NCBI GenBank assembly: GCA_004802705.1
Contig: SGPL01000605.1
Coordinates: 1-17,030, forward strand
Direction of reading: 5' to 3'
Length of the DNA: 17,030 bases
Source of the DNA: Bondarzewia mesenterica
Taxonomy: Eukaryota; Basidiomycota; Agaricomycetes; Russulales; Bondarzewiaceae
The translations under genes and the position numbers were made by a program. A model generated the notes under the pieces. That model had not been told where the DNA came from. It did not search any database and saw nothing but the letters and a program-made list of their open reading frames with translations. Positions 7,202 through 16,009 of this stretch are shown here, in pieces; within the stretch, counting starts at the first letter, position 1, and each line of letters begins with the position of its first letter.

Positions 7202-8780
7202 ATGGCTGCATCTGATGTGGGAACTAAACGACCAGATGCCTTGCAATTAGGCCTTAGGAAGAAACCGTACATCTTGTGCAACTGCCAATCTTTACCTCTT
7301 TACCTTACACAACTTCCAAACTTTACCGTACACCATTGCCAGTCTTTACTGTATACACCTGCTAGTCTTTACCATACAGATTGATCACTCTGTTTTTTTG
7401 TTAGGTGCTTCACTGACCCGCTAGTGCATCATGGTCGCCATTTCGGATGGACCGTACATGCTCTGTGCAACGTTCAAGCGCTCCTTATGAATAGGATCTT
7501 GCGTTTGAGCGAACTCGCAGAAGAGCCTGAGGAGACATTTACTAGCGAGTACGTTGTGGTTCTAGATTATTATACAGGAGTCTCACTGAATGTCTTGATC
7601 TGCTCATTCACTTACCTGGTTTGGTAGGCAGAGGCGGGAGCACTGCATATTTCAGACACTGCTGCAGATGGTACTACGTCTGGAGGAGCGCCTCATGGAG
7701 GGATCGGACGAGGATATTGTAGGCATCGCAGAACTGGTACGGCAAATGACAATGTTATCCCTATATTGATGTTGACTGAATGCTACTCAAGATACAGAAA
7801 GGTGCCAGTAGTGCCAGGGCCAACGATACGAAGAGCATTAAGGGACTAGTGCTAGACTGGATCACGCCTAAGGGTGAAGTACTCAATCCGCCAATTGGTC
7901 GCAATGTCAAGATAGATCGTGGCTTCAATCACAATGTTACCAGATCACTTCTTTGCCCAGCTGGCTTGGAGTGGAAGAATCCAGAGTACGTCTTTTTTGT
8001 ATTGCCTGTGCATTGTATAGCTCATGCCATGTAGAACACAAGCACAACTCAAAAGCGGGGAACTGATGGTCGCCGGTGACTAATGGCCAATATTCCTGTA
8101 TGCTAGAGACACGTACGATCCCGAAGAACCGTGGAAAGGACTATTCAGGAGCCAGCTCCTTATATCAGTGAGTGATGGCCTTTTCTTCCCCTTTTACAGC
8201 TTTGCTCACAGTTTTAACAACCATCTGCACAGGCTTTCAAGCATGTCTTCACGTCCCCGAGCTCCGTTGAGAAGGAAGTCAAGGCAACGAGATCTGGCAA
8301 TGCTCGCATTCACGGGATGATCTGTGTCACCCTAGCATCGATAGCTTACATAGCTACTCAGGTGCGATCAACGCCATTCCTTTTCTCATCTTTAATACCC
8401 ATTAAACAAGCACAAGTTTGGTTTGCTCTTTCGTCTTTGGCCGTGTTTTCTAGGACAGACACCGTCACCGACTCTGAACATTTCTACAATAGTGTACTGG
8501 ACTTATTCGATGATGCAAAGGAGAGGAAAGAGGTTGAGGCGCTGGTAGTCTAGTGGAACCGGTATGTATTCGCCTTTGTCAACTTTCTCGCAGAATGAAC
8601 TACCTGCTAAGCTATTTGTTCCTCAGCCAGGTCTTTCCAAGTTATTCATCAGCTCAACGTCCGGTGCCAAAGAACAGTGCACTAGCGAAGATAAAGGAGA
8701 AGCGGGCACAGAGGAAAGCGGCGGCGGCGGCGGCATTAGCAGTGACAGGACCAGGGAGTGAAGCTAGTACTGGTGCATGA
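7202..8780 (+). pseudogene. DUF6698-like protein gene, two premature stops
   Basis: Proposed exons: 7202-7350, 7405-7558, 7628-7736, 7798-7985, 8035-8167, 8233-8361, 8416-8561 and 8627-8780. They keep one phase throughout, with introns of 49-69 nt. Key segments are HFGWTVHALCNVQALL, EERLMEGSDEDI, GLVLDWITPKGEVLNPP, GFNHNVTRSLLCPAGLEW, WPIFLYARDTYDPEEPWKG, AFKHVFTSPSSVEKEVKATR, VFSRTDTVTDSEHFY, VFPSYSSAQRP and a Lys/Ala-rich end. From memory these match the basidiomycete domain DUF6698, whose function is unknown. Lesions: TAA at 8081-8083, just before WPIFLY, and TAG at 8551-8553, just before WNR. The intron after 8361 has no AG at the position needed to keep phase, although reading through it stays open. 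The first exon and start are less certain. I call it a decayed gene; family assignment is fairly likely. Confidence 0.62.
7280..7380 (+). repeat. Degenerate minisatellite, about four units of 24-28 bp
   Basis: The motif TGCCAGTCTTTACCGTACAC recurs with changes (AATCTTTACCTCTTTACCTTAC, AAACTTTACCGTACAC, AGTCTTTACTGTATAC, AGTCTTTACCATACAG). It overlaps the end of the proposed first exon of the DUF6698-like gene and the start of its first intron, where the GTATAC of the third unit would be the splice donor. Confidence 0.6.
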
Positions 8781-9847
8781 AGGTTCGCAGACAACGTATA
8801 TCCTATTTTACAATTTGTCTACCCATGCAGTGATGCAATTGTTCATTCTGCTACCGCCCAGAGGTCGAATGAGAGGTATATAGTCATCCAGACACCTGCT
8901 GATTTATCATTGTCGGAGTGATACTCGCACTGTGCTGCGTATCATACTTCAGTAAGCCAACATTAATTGTGGGTGTCCACAACATCAGTCTCGATTGCAA
9001 GGTGAGTTAGTGGTGATCACCACCTGCTATTATTGTTCATCTGCGCATCCCTGAACTTTCAGAGATGCGCCGCTAAGGCATGAGGCTCCTTTCGCGGAAA
9101 GAGTCAATGGGTAAGCTAGTGCCAACATCCCGCATTTAATTGTGAATTCCACAAACATCACTGCCATTTGTAAGAGTAGGCACTGAACCCCATTCTTCTT
9201 GACATGCACAACTAACGGATCCCAGACACAATGCGGCAATGCGTAATCAACCGCTGTAGAGTTGACCCCACCGCGCAAGTGAAGTCAGCTCGACAACGGT
9301 TGCACTTTTCGCCAACGCCCTAGTACATGGTATAGCTAGGTACTATCTTCAGTTCGCTATTTCTGTTATTTATGTGCTCAATCACTGCCTCTTAGACACT
9401 GATTCAAAATGCCTGGCAAACTGCTATCGACCTGACATGACTCGCACGGTCCTGTCAGTATGACAGTGCTTGCGGTTTTCGCCAACCCTGTACATAATTA
9501 GATAGCTAGTCACCATGGGCAATATATCCTCATTCTTAATTACGTGCGCCTTTCGCCACTAGTCTGACAAAATTTACCAAGTCGTTGTTATTGTGGCGTT
9601 TATTTTCCAACCCTACAAGCTATTGTCATTCTTGTGGCGTCTGATGCTGCTGGCGAACTTTGACAGGTCTGGCGTTGCATTATCGTTCCTCACCATCTTG
9701 TGTCAGTTTTTGGTTTTCACCAACTACACACACCTTTACCTTGCATGACCGATTCATCTATAATTCTTGGGCTTTTTTCATATATTATTTAGCTTATATT
9801 CATTTTTATTTGTTTGTCATTTCCCCTTCAATTCCCCGATGTAGAAA
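8781..9847. repeat. Gene-free region with degenerate repeats
   Basis: No coding sequence is convincing. A motif string TTTTCGCCAAC...AGCTAGT...TTAATTxxGTG recurs with heavy divergence, starting near 9088, 9305, 9475, 9602 and 9713. An extra half unit (ATTAATTGTGGGTGTCCACAACATCA, cut in two) starts near 8961 and is matched near 9134. Spacing is irregular, about 110-240 bp. Short frames here show no family features. This may be an old tandem repeat or a relic of a non-coding mobile element. Confidence 0.45.
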
Positions 9848-10960
9848 GTTGTCGCGGAGCTTTATCGAGAAATCCGGCGCTTGCCGATCATGATTCATGA
9901 CAGACCTATGTAGATGATTCATTTATTTGAGTCGTTCGCAATGATCCGTTCCTCCCTATTCCTCCTCCTGTTGCAGTACAATTGCTTCATGGAAAAAATG
10001 AAGTGAAAACCTGTCCTTCAATTCTTCAGCCAGCGCCGCACCACGCTAGGCATCGGACACGCCATCGACTTGCCCTTCTCTGGGTCGTGACACACCTTTA
10101 GCTTGACAAGGGGGCTCGTGTTACAGCGGTTGTAGCGATCGGTTGTCCAATATCACGGAGGGGTTGGAGAGGACCCGTGACGACGGATTAACAGGGATGG
10201 CATAGCTCCCTGATAGCGAACTCTTATTGAATTGTTCCGCGACAAACTCATCGGGAAAAATAAACCTGTGCTTGACATGCGCAGCACGCGTGCATACACA
10301 CACGGTGAAGTACGTCGGACCGACGTACCATAGATCTACAAGTGACTGCGCTCGGGACCCAACTCGGCAACGGTTCAGTAAATCCACGTACTAGCAAAAC
10401 AATCGATCGCGGCGGCTTTGCGTTTGCAACGATTGTCATCATCTCAGACCGCAATCGTCAGATACCTTTCTCACATCCCGCTTCTGTGTGGGTCGCTACG
10501 GAGACTAAGAATACGCTGCTTGCGCACCCAGGTAGCGGAGAAAAATAACATCGATGTACGGCGAAGGTACATTGCTAAGTAGCTCGCTCGGTAAATCATG
10601 GCAGGTATGCATGGTATAAAGGTCGGGCATAGGAAAATCTGAAACTCAGAAAGCCAAAGGTCAAGTCACCACGTTGAATACAGGGGTAAGTGCGGTGAAG
10701 AGACACTGGCTCATGCGTACACATCTGCAGGTCTCAACAAAAACAAACAGGACGCACAAGCCTGCGAGAAACATTTGACCTACTGTGACTAGATGGACGG
10801 GAGGNATNGTAGGANGGAGAATACAAGTGCTGGATCGATAATCTCGGATCCCAAAAACGCGATGGATTTACAAGCTTCGATCCTTTCTCTGCCTCAGCTT
10901 CCTACAACGGGGAAAAGGTTAAGGCTCAGATTCTGTCGGATAGCCAATTTTGTGGGCGGA
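9848..10960. repeat. Segmental duplication, copy 0 (CMC4 flank, no BTB gene)
   Basis: The left edge GTTGTCGCGGAG matches 12363 and 15867. The block then follows the CMC4 region of the other copies, with GCGCTTGCCGATCATGA, the truncated CMC4 gene, ACAGCGGTTGTAGCG, GGTTGGAGAGGACCC and CACTGCxCTCGGxACC-like landmarks. From about 10660 to 10960 it matches 13160-13530 (AAGTCACCA, GACGCACAAGCCTGCGAGAAAC, TAGATGGACGG), a flank that the right-most copy lacks. Ambiguous bases occur at 10805-10815. Confidence 0.7.
10018..10121 (-). pseudogene. CMC4-like gene remnant, internal deletion
   Basis: On the minus strand, an exon-2-like piece (PPCQAK) at 10121-10096 is followed directly by a few bases of intron and then by the 3' end of the last exon (ending ACPMPSVVRRWLKN and TGA at 10020-10018). 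Compared with the intact copy at 16010-16369, the first coding exon, most of intron 2 and the central part with the second CX9C motif are missing. It cannot make a twin-CX9C protein. It belongs to the same duplicated block as the other copies. Confidence 0.7.
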
Positions 10961-11304
10961 AAAAACCCTAGCTCAGTTTCTGGGAAAGGGAAAAAGGGAG
11001 TAGGACAAAGGGTGCGAAAAAGTGTGCGTTCGTGATCACACAGAACGGGTGATTTGGGGATGGCGTATGGCAGGATGCGGAACTCAGGCTCACGCAAAAT
11101 CTGTGTTCTGCTGAAAGAACGATTCGAGATACGGAGTGGTATGGAACGCACAGGGGCGAGAGATTGTTTGAGGGATAGAAAGCAAGAAAGCGCAGATGAT
11201 GCTGGGATATTAGAGTCGATGATACGGAGGAAAATTCCTCAATCGCCTTGACATAATCATGTCAAAATTTAGGAAGCGGAACCTGTAGACAAATCCGCGC
11301 AAAG
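10122..11304. other. Region between CMC4 remnant and BTB copy A
   Basis: No intact gene is seen. The first part is the flank of the duplicated block. At about 10861 (ATGGATTTACAAGC) a short frame corresponds to one at 13427 (ATGGAGTTACAAGA), so a small exon or chance frame was copied, but the two proteins diverge quickly. From 10960 to 11300 the sequence is purine-rich on the plus strand without a clear product. Two palindromes lie at 11227-11265. Confidence 0.45.
11227..11265. other. Two adjacent inverted repeats
   Basis: GAGGAAAATTCCTC at 11227-11240 and TTGACATAATCATGTCAA at 11248-11265 (16 of 18 positions symmetric) lie side by side just beyond the 3' end of BTB copy A. They could be factor-binding sites, or a small foldback in the 3' untranslated RNA. 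No function can be assigned. Confidence 0.45.
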
Positions 11305-12280
11305 TCAGAGCTGATGGCCTGATGGAAGAGGCAATGAATCAAACAGAGGAGGACAGACCTGTGCAATCACCCTATCGATTTCAGCAGCGAGAAGTTGGCG
11401 GAACTTGGGCATACCGTCATTCAAGTCATTTGATCTGTAGGGGTAACCCGCACAATTGCATTTGACTGAGGCCCAGAGAGACTCGAAGCTTTTGTCGCCA
11501 GTCACCGCAGAACTACTCGGCCTTTTCATTAAAGCAACGGCAACGCGATCTAAGAAAGTCCACAGGAATTGCGGTGCTTCCCAGTAATAGGAAGATGAAA
11601 AACCACGTTCGCAACGGATCGCATCCTTGACATAACAGCGACAATTTGAGCCACCGCCGGAGCGTAGAAGAGTTTTGGGACATTCGGAGAGCCAAGACCT
11701 CGTTTTCACCACCGCAGAGGCAGCGACCGCACATTCATGACGATACTTTATGAGGCGCCAGTAATCTTCCCCAGAGATGTATTGAAGGCAGTCAGAGAAT
11801 TCTGAAAGCGGACGATTCAGTGTGTATGGAGCGGCTTTGGAAGCGATCTCATTGAGACCAGATCGGCAGGCCAGGGCATACACGCTAACAGGGTCTTGTT
11901 CGATAGCACCCATCAGCGACTCCTCCGCAACCCCATCAAGCGTCTCAATCTGGTACTTTAGCGATGCTTCCAGCACGAAACGCAGGTCGCTCAGCTTCTC
12001 GATCTTGGGCGATCGCACAGGATAGATGGTCCGGAACATGAAATCGAGTGTTTGTGCATCCTCCGTGACAGGTATGATAGGGATTTCNCCTGCGGTGGTG
12101 TTGTCGATGGCGGTTGGGGAGGGTTGGGGAAGACTGAACATGTCTTTAAAAAAAGGGAGACGCGAAAGATAGGATAAGCTTGTGCACTCGGAAATCGACA
12201 TCGTCGGATGATCGCAAGATGATATCCGCTCCAGGATCGTCGAAAGGCGGGGCGGCAGGTCGAGTTGGTTTAGGTGCCAT
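11305..12280 (-). pseudogene. BTB/POZ domain protein, copy A, frameshifted
   Basis: BTB/POZ domains mediate protein-protein pairing, often in ubiquitin ligase adaptors; the role of this fungal family is unknown. The start is the ATG at 12280 ([20 protein letters not shown]), matching copy B. The BTB core is [18 protein letters not shown], then [27 protein letters not shown] and a helical C-terminal half with DCLQYISGEDYWRLIKYRHE. A run of seven T on the minus strand (12154-12148) where six are needed shifts the frame between ASPFF and KDMF, and gives an immediate TAA. Otherwise the frame is open to 11305. The C-terminus ends earlier than copy B, in a different frame. One ambiguous base at 12088 changes a residue call. 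The homopolymer shift could be a sequencing error, in which case the gene is intact at about 325 residues. Confidence 0.75.
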
Positions 12281-12362
12281 TATTGTGAGTAGGACAATTT
12301 TTATTGACCAACTTTTGAAGTTTTGGAGGAAGTGGTGAGGCGATAGTGCGATGGCAAGAACA

Positions 12363-13535
12363 AAAGTTATCGCGGAGTTGTATCAAAACCTATCAAAACC
12401 CAATAGAAAACCGGTGCTTGCCGATCATGAACTGATTCATTTATTATTCGAAGTTATTCGCAATGATCCATTCTTCCTCATCCTAATGTGGTACAATTAT
12501 TTCATGCAAAAATGGAGCATACATCTGTCCTCTAATTCCTCGGGTGCGCCTTCAGCCAGCGCCTCACGACGCTAGGTATCGGACACGCAGTCGACTCGCC
12601 GCCCTTATCTTCCGTAGCTCGTGCATGGCCTGACAGCATAGATAGAGCTCTCGCATCTGCTCCTCGCACTTTTCAGGTGAGTATGTATTTTTGGAGAGAC
12701 ATCCTTGCAGCGAACACGCTAGAAAAAAATGGGGCCAAAATGAGAGGTTAGAGGCGGCAGACATGTTCGGCGGGTCGTGAGACACCTTCGGCTTGACAAG
12801 GAGGCTCTTGTGTCTGATGGATAGAAAGAAAAGGAGACGAATCTGATTCTTTGATTTTTTTTTAACAGATGTAAAGACAGAACTTGGTCATGGTTTGATG
12901 TGTTTACAGCGGTTGTAGCGGTCGGTCCTCCGATTTCACAGTGGAGAGCGAACTCTTGTTGAATTTCTGCGCGACAAACTTGTCGGAAAAAAAATAACAA
13001 CAACTTGTGATTGACATATACGAACAACGCACGCACATGAAGTATACTGGATCGACAAACATAAATTGTAAGTGTCTGCACTCGGAACCTAACTCAGCAA
13101 CGATTCAGAAAATCTACGTACTTAGCGTGCAATAATCATCGTCATCCCAGACCACAATCAAGGGGAATCAAGTCACCATGTAGACTACATGGGTAAGTGC
13201 GCCGAGGGGAGCGAAAAGACCTGTTAGTACACCAGCATATGCGCATACATCTGCAAAATCTCAACAAAATCATATGAGACGCACAAGCCTGCGAGAAACC
13301 TCTAACCTACTGCAATGTACTGCAACTAGATGGACGGAAGACATCGTAGAGCAGAGAATATAAGCACTAGATCGATAATCGAGGCATATAGTCAGTCCTG
13401 ATTTCTGCTGGATCCCACACACTGCAATGGAGTTACAAGACTTCGATCCTTCCGCTGCCTCACCCTCCTATCGTGAAGAAGCGCCAAGACTCATATTCTG
13501 TCGAAAATACTATTCCGTGAGCGGGAAAATCCAGC
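12363..13535. repeat. Segmental duplication, copy 1 (CMC4 region plus flank)
   Basis: This block lies upstream of BTB copy A and matches 15867-16680 over the CMC4 gene and its promoter side (CGGACACGCAGTCGACTCGC, TCGCACTTTTCAGGTG, TTGTGATTGACAT). The match to the right-most copy stops at about 13129, just after GTACTTAGCG. Beyond that, to about 13530, it matches only the copy at 9848-10960. The order and orientation of parts agree with head-to-tail duplication. Confidence 0.75.
12532..12891 (-). pseudogene. CMC4-like gene, degraded copy 1
   Basis: The three exons correspond to those of the intact copy: 12891-12883 (ATGACCAAG), 12813-12786 (TQEPPCQAE) and from 12718 downward (ACSLQGCLSKNTYSPEKCEE, then LYLCC). 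The donor after exon 1 reads TTCTGT where the intact copy has GTATGT, so the splice site is damaged. A one-base loss near 12615 shifts the frame after CCQAMHEL, giving an early stop at 12566-12564 instead of the aligned TAG at 12534-12532. All four cysteines of the twin CX9C motif are present before the shift. A shortened product is possible only if exon 1 is spliced by an alternative donor. Confidence 0.75.
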
Positions 13536-13536
13536 A
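12892..13536. other. Duplicated flank between CMC4 copies 1 and 2
   Basis: No gene is seen. The left part is the promoter side of the CMC4 copy and includes the copied tail of the neighbouring gene (stop codon region near 13108-13129). The right part, with an ATG frame at 13427 (MELQDFDPSAASPSYREE), is shared with 10660-10960. The frame is too short to call. Confidence 0.45.
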
Positions 13537-13735
13537 CAGGTAGAGCCCTCGCATCTTCCTCGCACTTGTCAGGTGCGTTTGGAGGGGCATCCTTCTAGCA
13601 GCAAACACCGAAAAATCGGACGGACGTGGGCGTAGTGTGGGTTTTCAGTGAGGGCTCTCGGGCTTGATGGGCGGAAGAAAAGACATACCTTTGTCACATT
13701 TTCATGTATTACAGCGGTTACAGCGTCAGTAAGGC
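13537..13735 (-). pseudogene. CMC4-like fragment, copy 2
   Basis: Sequence from 13540 to about 13610 aligns with the start of the last CMC4 exon (GTAGAGCCCTCGCATC, CTCGCACTTGTCAGGTG, GCATCCTTCTAGCAGC) and then with the region up to the promoter landmark TACAGCGGTTACAGCG at 13711-13726. Small deletions and substitutions remove the reading frame. Only one of the cysteine pairs can be traced. No BTB gene accompanies it. Confidence 0.6.
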
Positions 13736-14278
13736 TAGTGACCGAGTTTTTAGCAGCATGGAGCAGGTCCTTACTGACTGCGCCGAACGTGCTCCATCCT
13801 TCCACCCCTCTTCCACGCATCGAGTTACTGTAGGTCTGCGGCATCGTGCAGACGCTGACTTGCCCTCGGCGTGCAGGTGAGAAACGGAAGAGGGGAAGTC
13901 GGCGGGTATGAGGATCGCCCGAGAAGATTTGACTTGACGTTTAGCGGTTCTACGATGGAGACGCAGCTGATCGTGAAAGGAGTGATCTTGTAGTATATGT
14001 GGGGGCATCGTCGGTGGTGCTCGAACACGTGAAAGCGCGATTGGTTGGAGAAAGATAGAGCGGGTGGTAGTAAGATATTGATGATGAATTGAGACGGCGA
14101 GGAAGGAGAGGAGAGGACGCAAGTACTGATGAATGGGGTTGTACAAGGAGCGGCAGACGAAAGCGCGACGTCGTGGATGGCGGTGTCACAGGTTTTGATA
14201 GGGCGCACAGCTTGAAAAGAGGCGAGGCGAACGTCGTGGAAAACCTGGATTCGGGGACGGGCGTAAACATAGAAAAAT
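13736..14278. other. No confident gene
   Basis: Several overlapping minus-strand frames of 90-210 codons exist here, but they are serine/proline-rich, mutually overlapping and without family features. One frame reading DYVTEFFYVYARPRIQVF at about 14290-14235 looks coding-like and abuts the end of the open frame at 14279. This region could be the 3' part of that gene after frame changes. I cannot support a call. Confidence 0.35.
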
Positions 14279-14713
14279 TCAGTGACATAGTCCTAGAGAG
14301 TGCCTCTCGTTGGTCGCTGAAAAGATTGTTCGAGGGAAGCGACTGCTCCCTGCATCCATGAAGAAGAAAAAGGGAGGAAAGGACGGCGATGACTTGAGTT
14401 TTGTCGAGAGGGAAAGAAACGTATCGGCCATTGCGTCTTGTTGATCGACGAATCGTGAAGGGACATAAGGGGATGCATTCATGATTGCAAGGAAGTGAAG
14501 GGATTCTTGAATGCATAGAGTGGCAATATAGTCCTGGGGAAGTTTGGGACGCAGACATCGGCCTGATGCCACTGAACCTCAAACGATTCCATTAACCCAC
14601 AAGGGATTGTGCCACGTCGTGGTATCTAAGAAGAGAAAGCCTTTGAGAGCACAGGTTTCAGGACATACGCTAGACAAAGGTGTTGGACATGAGCCAGAGG
14701 TAAATGCAGCCAT
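14279..14713 (-). pseudogene. Unrecognised open frame with one in-frame TGA
   Basis: From the ATG at 14713 (MAAFTSGSCPTPLSSVCPE) a frame runs to 14279, interrupted only by TGA at 14581-14579 (WVNGIV-stop-GSVASGR). The sequence on both sides is coding-like, with DYIATLCIQESLHFLAIMN and PSRFVDQQDAMADTFLSL. I recognise no domain. It lies between the duplicated blocks and has no counterpart in the other copies. It could be a single-exon gene with a nonsense change, part of a spliced gene continuing leftward, or chance. Confidence 0.35.
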
Positions 14714-14766
14714 TACGAGAGATTGAGTACATCAATCGCTCCAACTCGATTGTCCTGTGTCAAGCT

Positions 14767-15765
14767 TTAGGAAGTGGGATCTGCGACGAAGTTCACGATG
14801 TCAGAGCTGACAGTTTGACAGAAATCAATGGTATAATATACCGAACGACGGACCTGCGCAATCACCCTATCGACTTCAGCAGAGAGAAGCTGGCGGAACT
14901 TTGGAAGACCGTCTCGTATATACTTAGACTCGCCGAAAGGACGATTGTGACTGCATATATCTGAGATCCATAGAGACTCGAAGCTGAGGTCCGCAGTCAC
15001 CATAGAACTACTCGGCAATTCCCTTAAAGCAACACCAACCCGATCAAGAAATGTCCAAAGATATTGTGGTGCATACCAAGAATAGGGTCTGCCAGAACGG
15101 ATAGGGCTTTTGTCCATGACATAACAGCCGCAGGGCGAGCCATGAGTGGATATGAGGGTTTGGGGACATTCGAAGAACCAAGACCTCGTTTTCACCACTG
15201 CAGAGGCAGCGACCGCACATTCATGACGATATTTCATAAGGCGCCAGTAATCTTCGGTAGAAGCGTATTGAAGGCAGTCGGAAAATTAGACAGGTGGATG
15301 ATCTAGCGTATGTCGAGCAGCCTTGCAAGCGATCTCATTGAGACCAAACCGGCACGCGAGGGCATACACGCTAACAGGATCTTGTTCGACAGCACCCATC
15401 AACGATTCCTCCGCAACCCCATCAAAAGTCTCAATCTGGTACTTGCGCGACGCCTCAAACACGAAACGCAGGTCGCTCAGCTTCTTGATCTTAGGCGATC
15501 GCACAGGATAGATGGACCGGAGCATGAAATCGAGTGTTTCTGCATCCTCCGTGACAGGTATGACAGGGATTTCACCTGCGGTGGTGTTGTCGATGGCGGT
15601 TGGGGAGGGTTGGGGAAGACTGAACATGTCTTTGAAGAAGGGGGACGCGAGGGATAAGATGTACCTGTAGACGCGAAAATCGATACCATCGGACGATTGC
15701 AAGATGATATCCGCTCCAGGCTCGTCAAAAGGCCAGGCTGCAAGTCGAGATGGTTCAGGTGCCAT
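14767..15765 (-). pseudogene. BTB/POZ domain protein, copy B, one nonsense codon
   Basis: The frame from the ATG at 15765 (MAPEPSRLAAWPFDEPGADI) to the stop at 14767 is 333 codons. The BTB domain occupies about residues 15-120 (FRVYRYILSLASPFFKDMF, IPVIPVTEDAETLDFML, SIYPVRSPKIKKLSDLRF), followed by a helical C-terminal half with DCLQYASTEDYWRLMKYRHE and FLDRVGVAL. A TAA at 15288-15286 lies where copy A has GAA, so this lesion is a G-to-T change in an otherwise unbroken frame. A truncated product of about 159 residues with the whole BTB domain could still be made. The gene starts about 245 nt downstream of the CMC4 stop, same strand. Copy A is about 3.5 kb away and clearly homologous along the full length. 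Confidence 0.8.
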
Positions 15766-16009
15766 TATTTTGACTAGGACAATCCCTATTGGAGGTAACT
15801 TTGAAGTTTTGGAGGATGTGGGAGGGCGATAAGACGATGGCAAGAACGAAGTGAGGTGGCCTAGGTTGTCGCGGAGTTTTGGCAAGAAATCCGGCGCTTG
15901 CCGATCATGAAACCACAAGATCTCACAAGTATGATTCATTCGTCCTCATCGTACTGTAGTACAATCGCATCATGCAAAAATGGAGTGTACACCTGTCCTC
16001 TAATATCCC

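Noticed and set aside
1..8800. Terminal inverted repeats of a complete transposon
   Set aside because: No matching inverted ends were found by eye at the edges of the left gene group; the left edge lies outside the window.
11305..12201. N-terminus [16 protein letters not shown] of BTB copy A
   Set aside because: These residues are read out of frame upstream of the homopolymer shift; copy B shows that the real start is the ATG at 12280.
13718..14208. Overlapping minus-strand frames of 127 and 142 codons
   Set aside because: They overlap each other and the 210-codon frame in different phases, so at most one can be real, and none shows recognisable motifs.
13950..14582. Minus-strand open frame of 210 codons
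   Set aside because: It is very rich in Ser, Pro and Leu, and overlaps the better-looking frame at 14279-14713; no domain or intron logic supports it.
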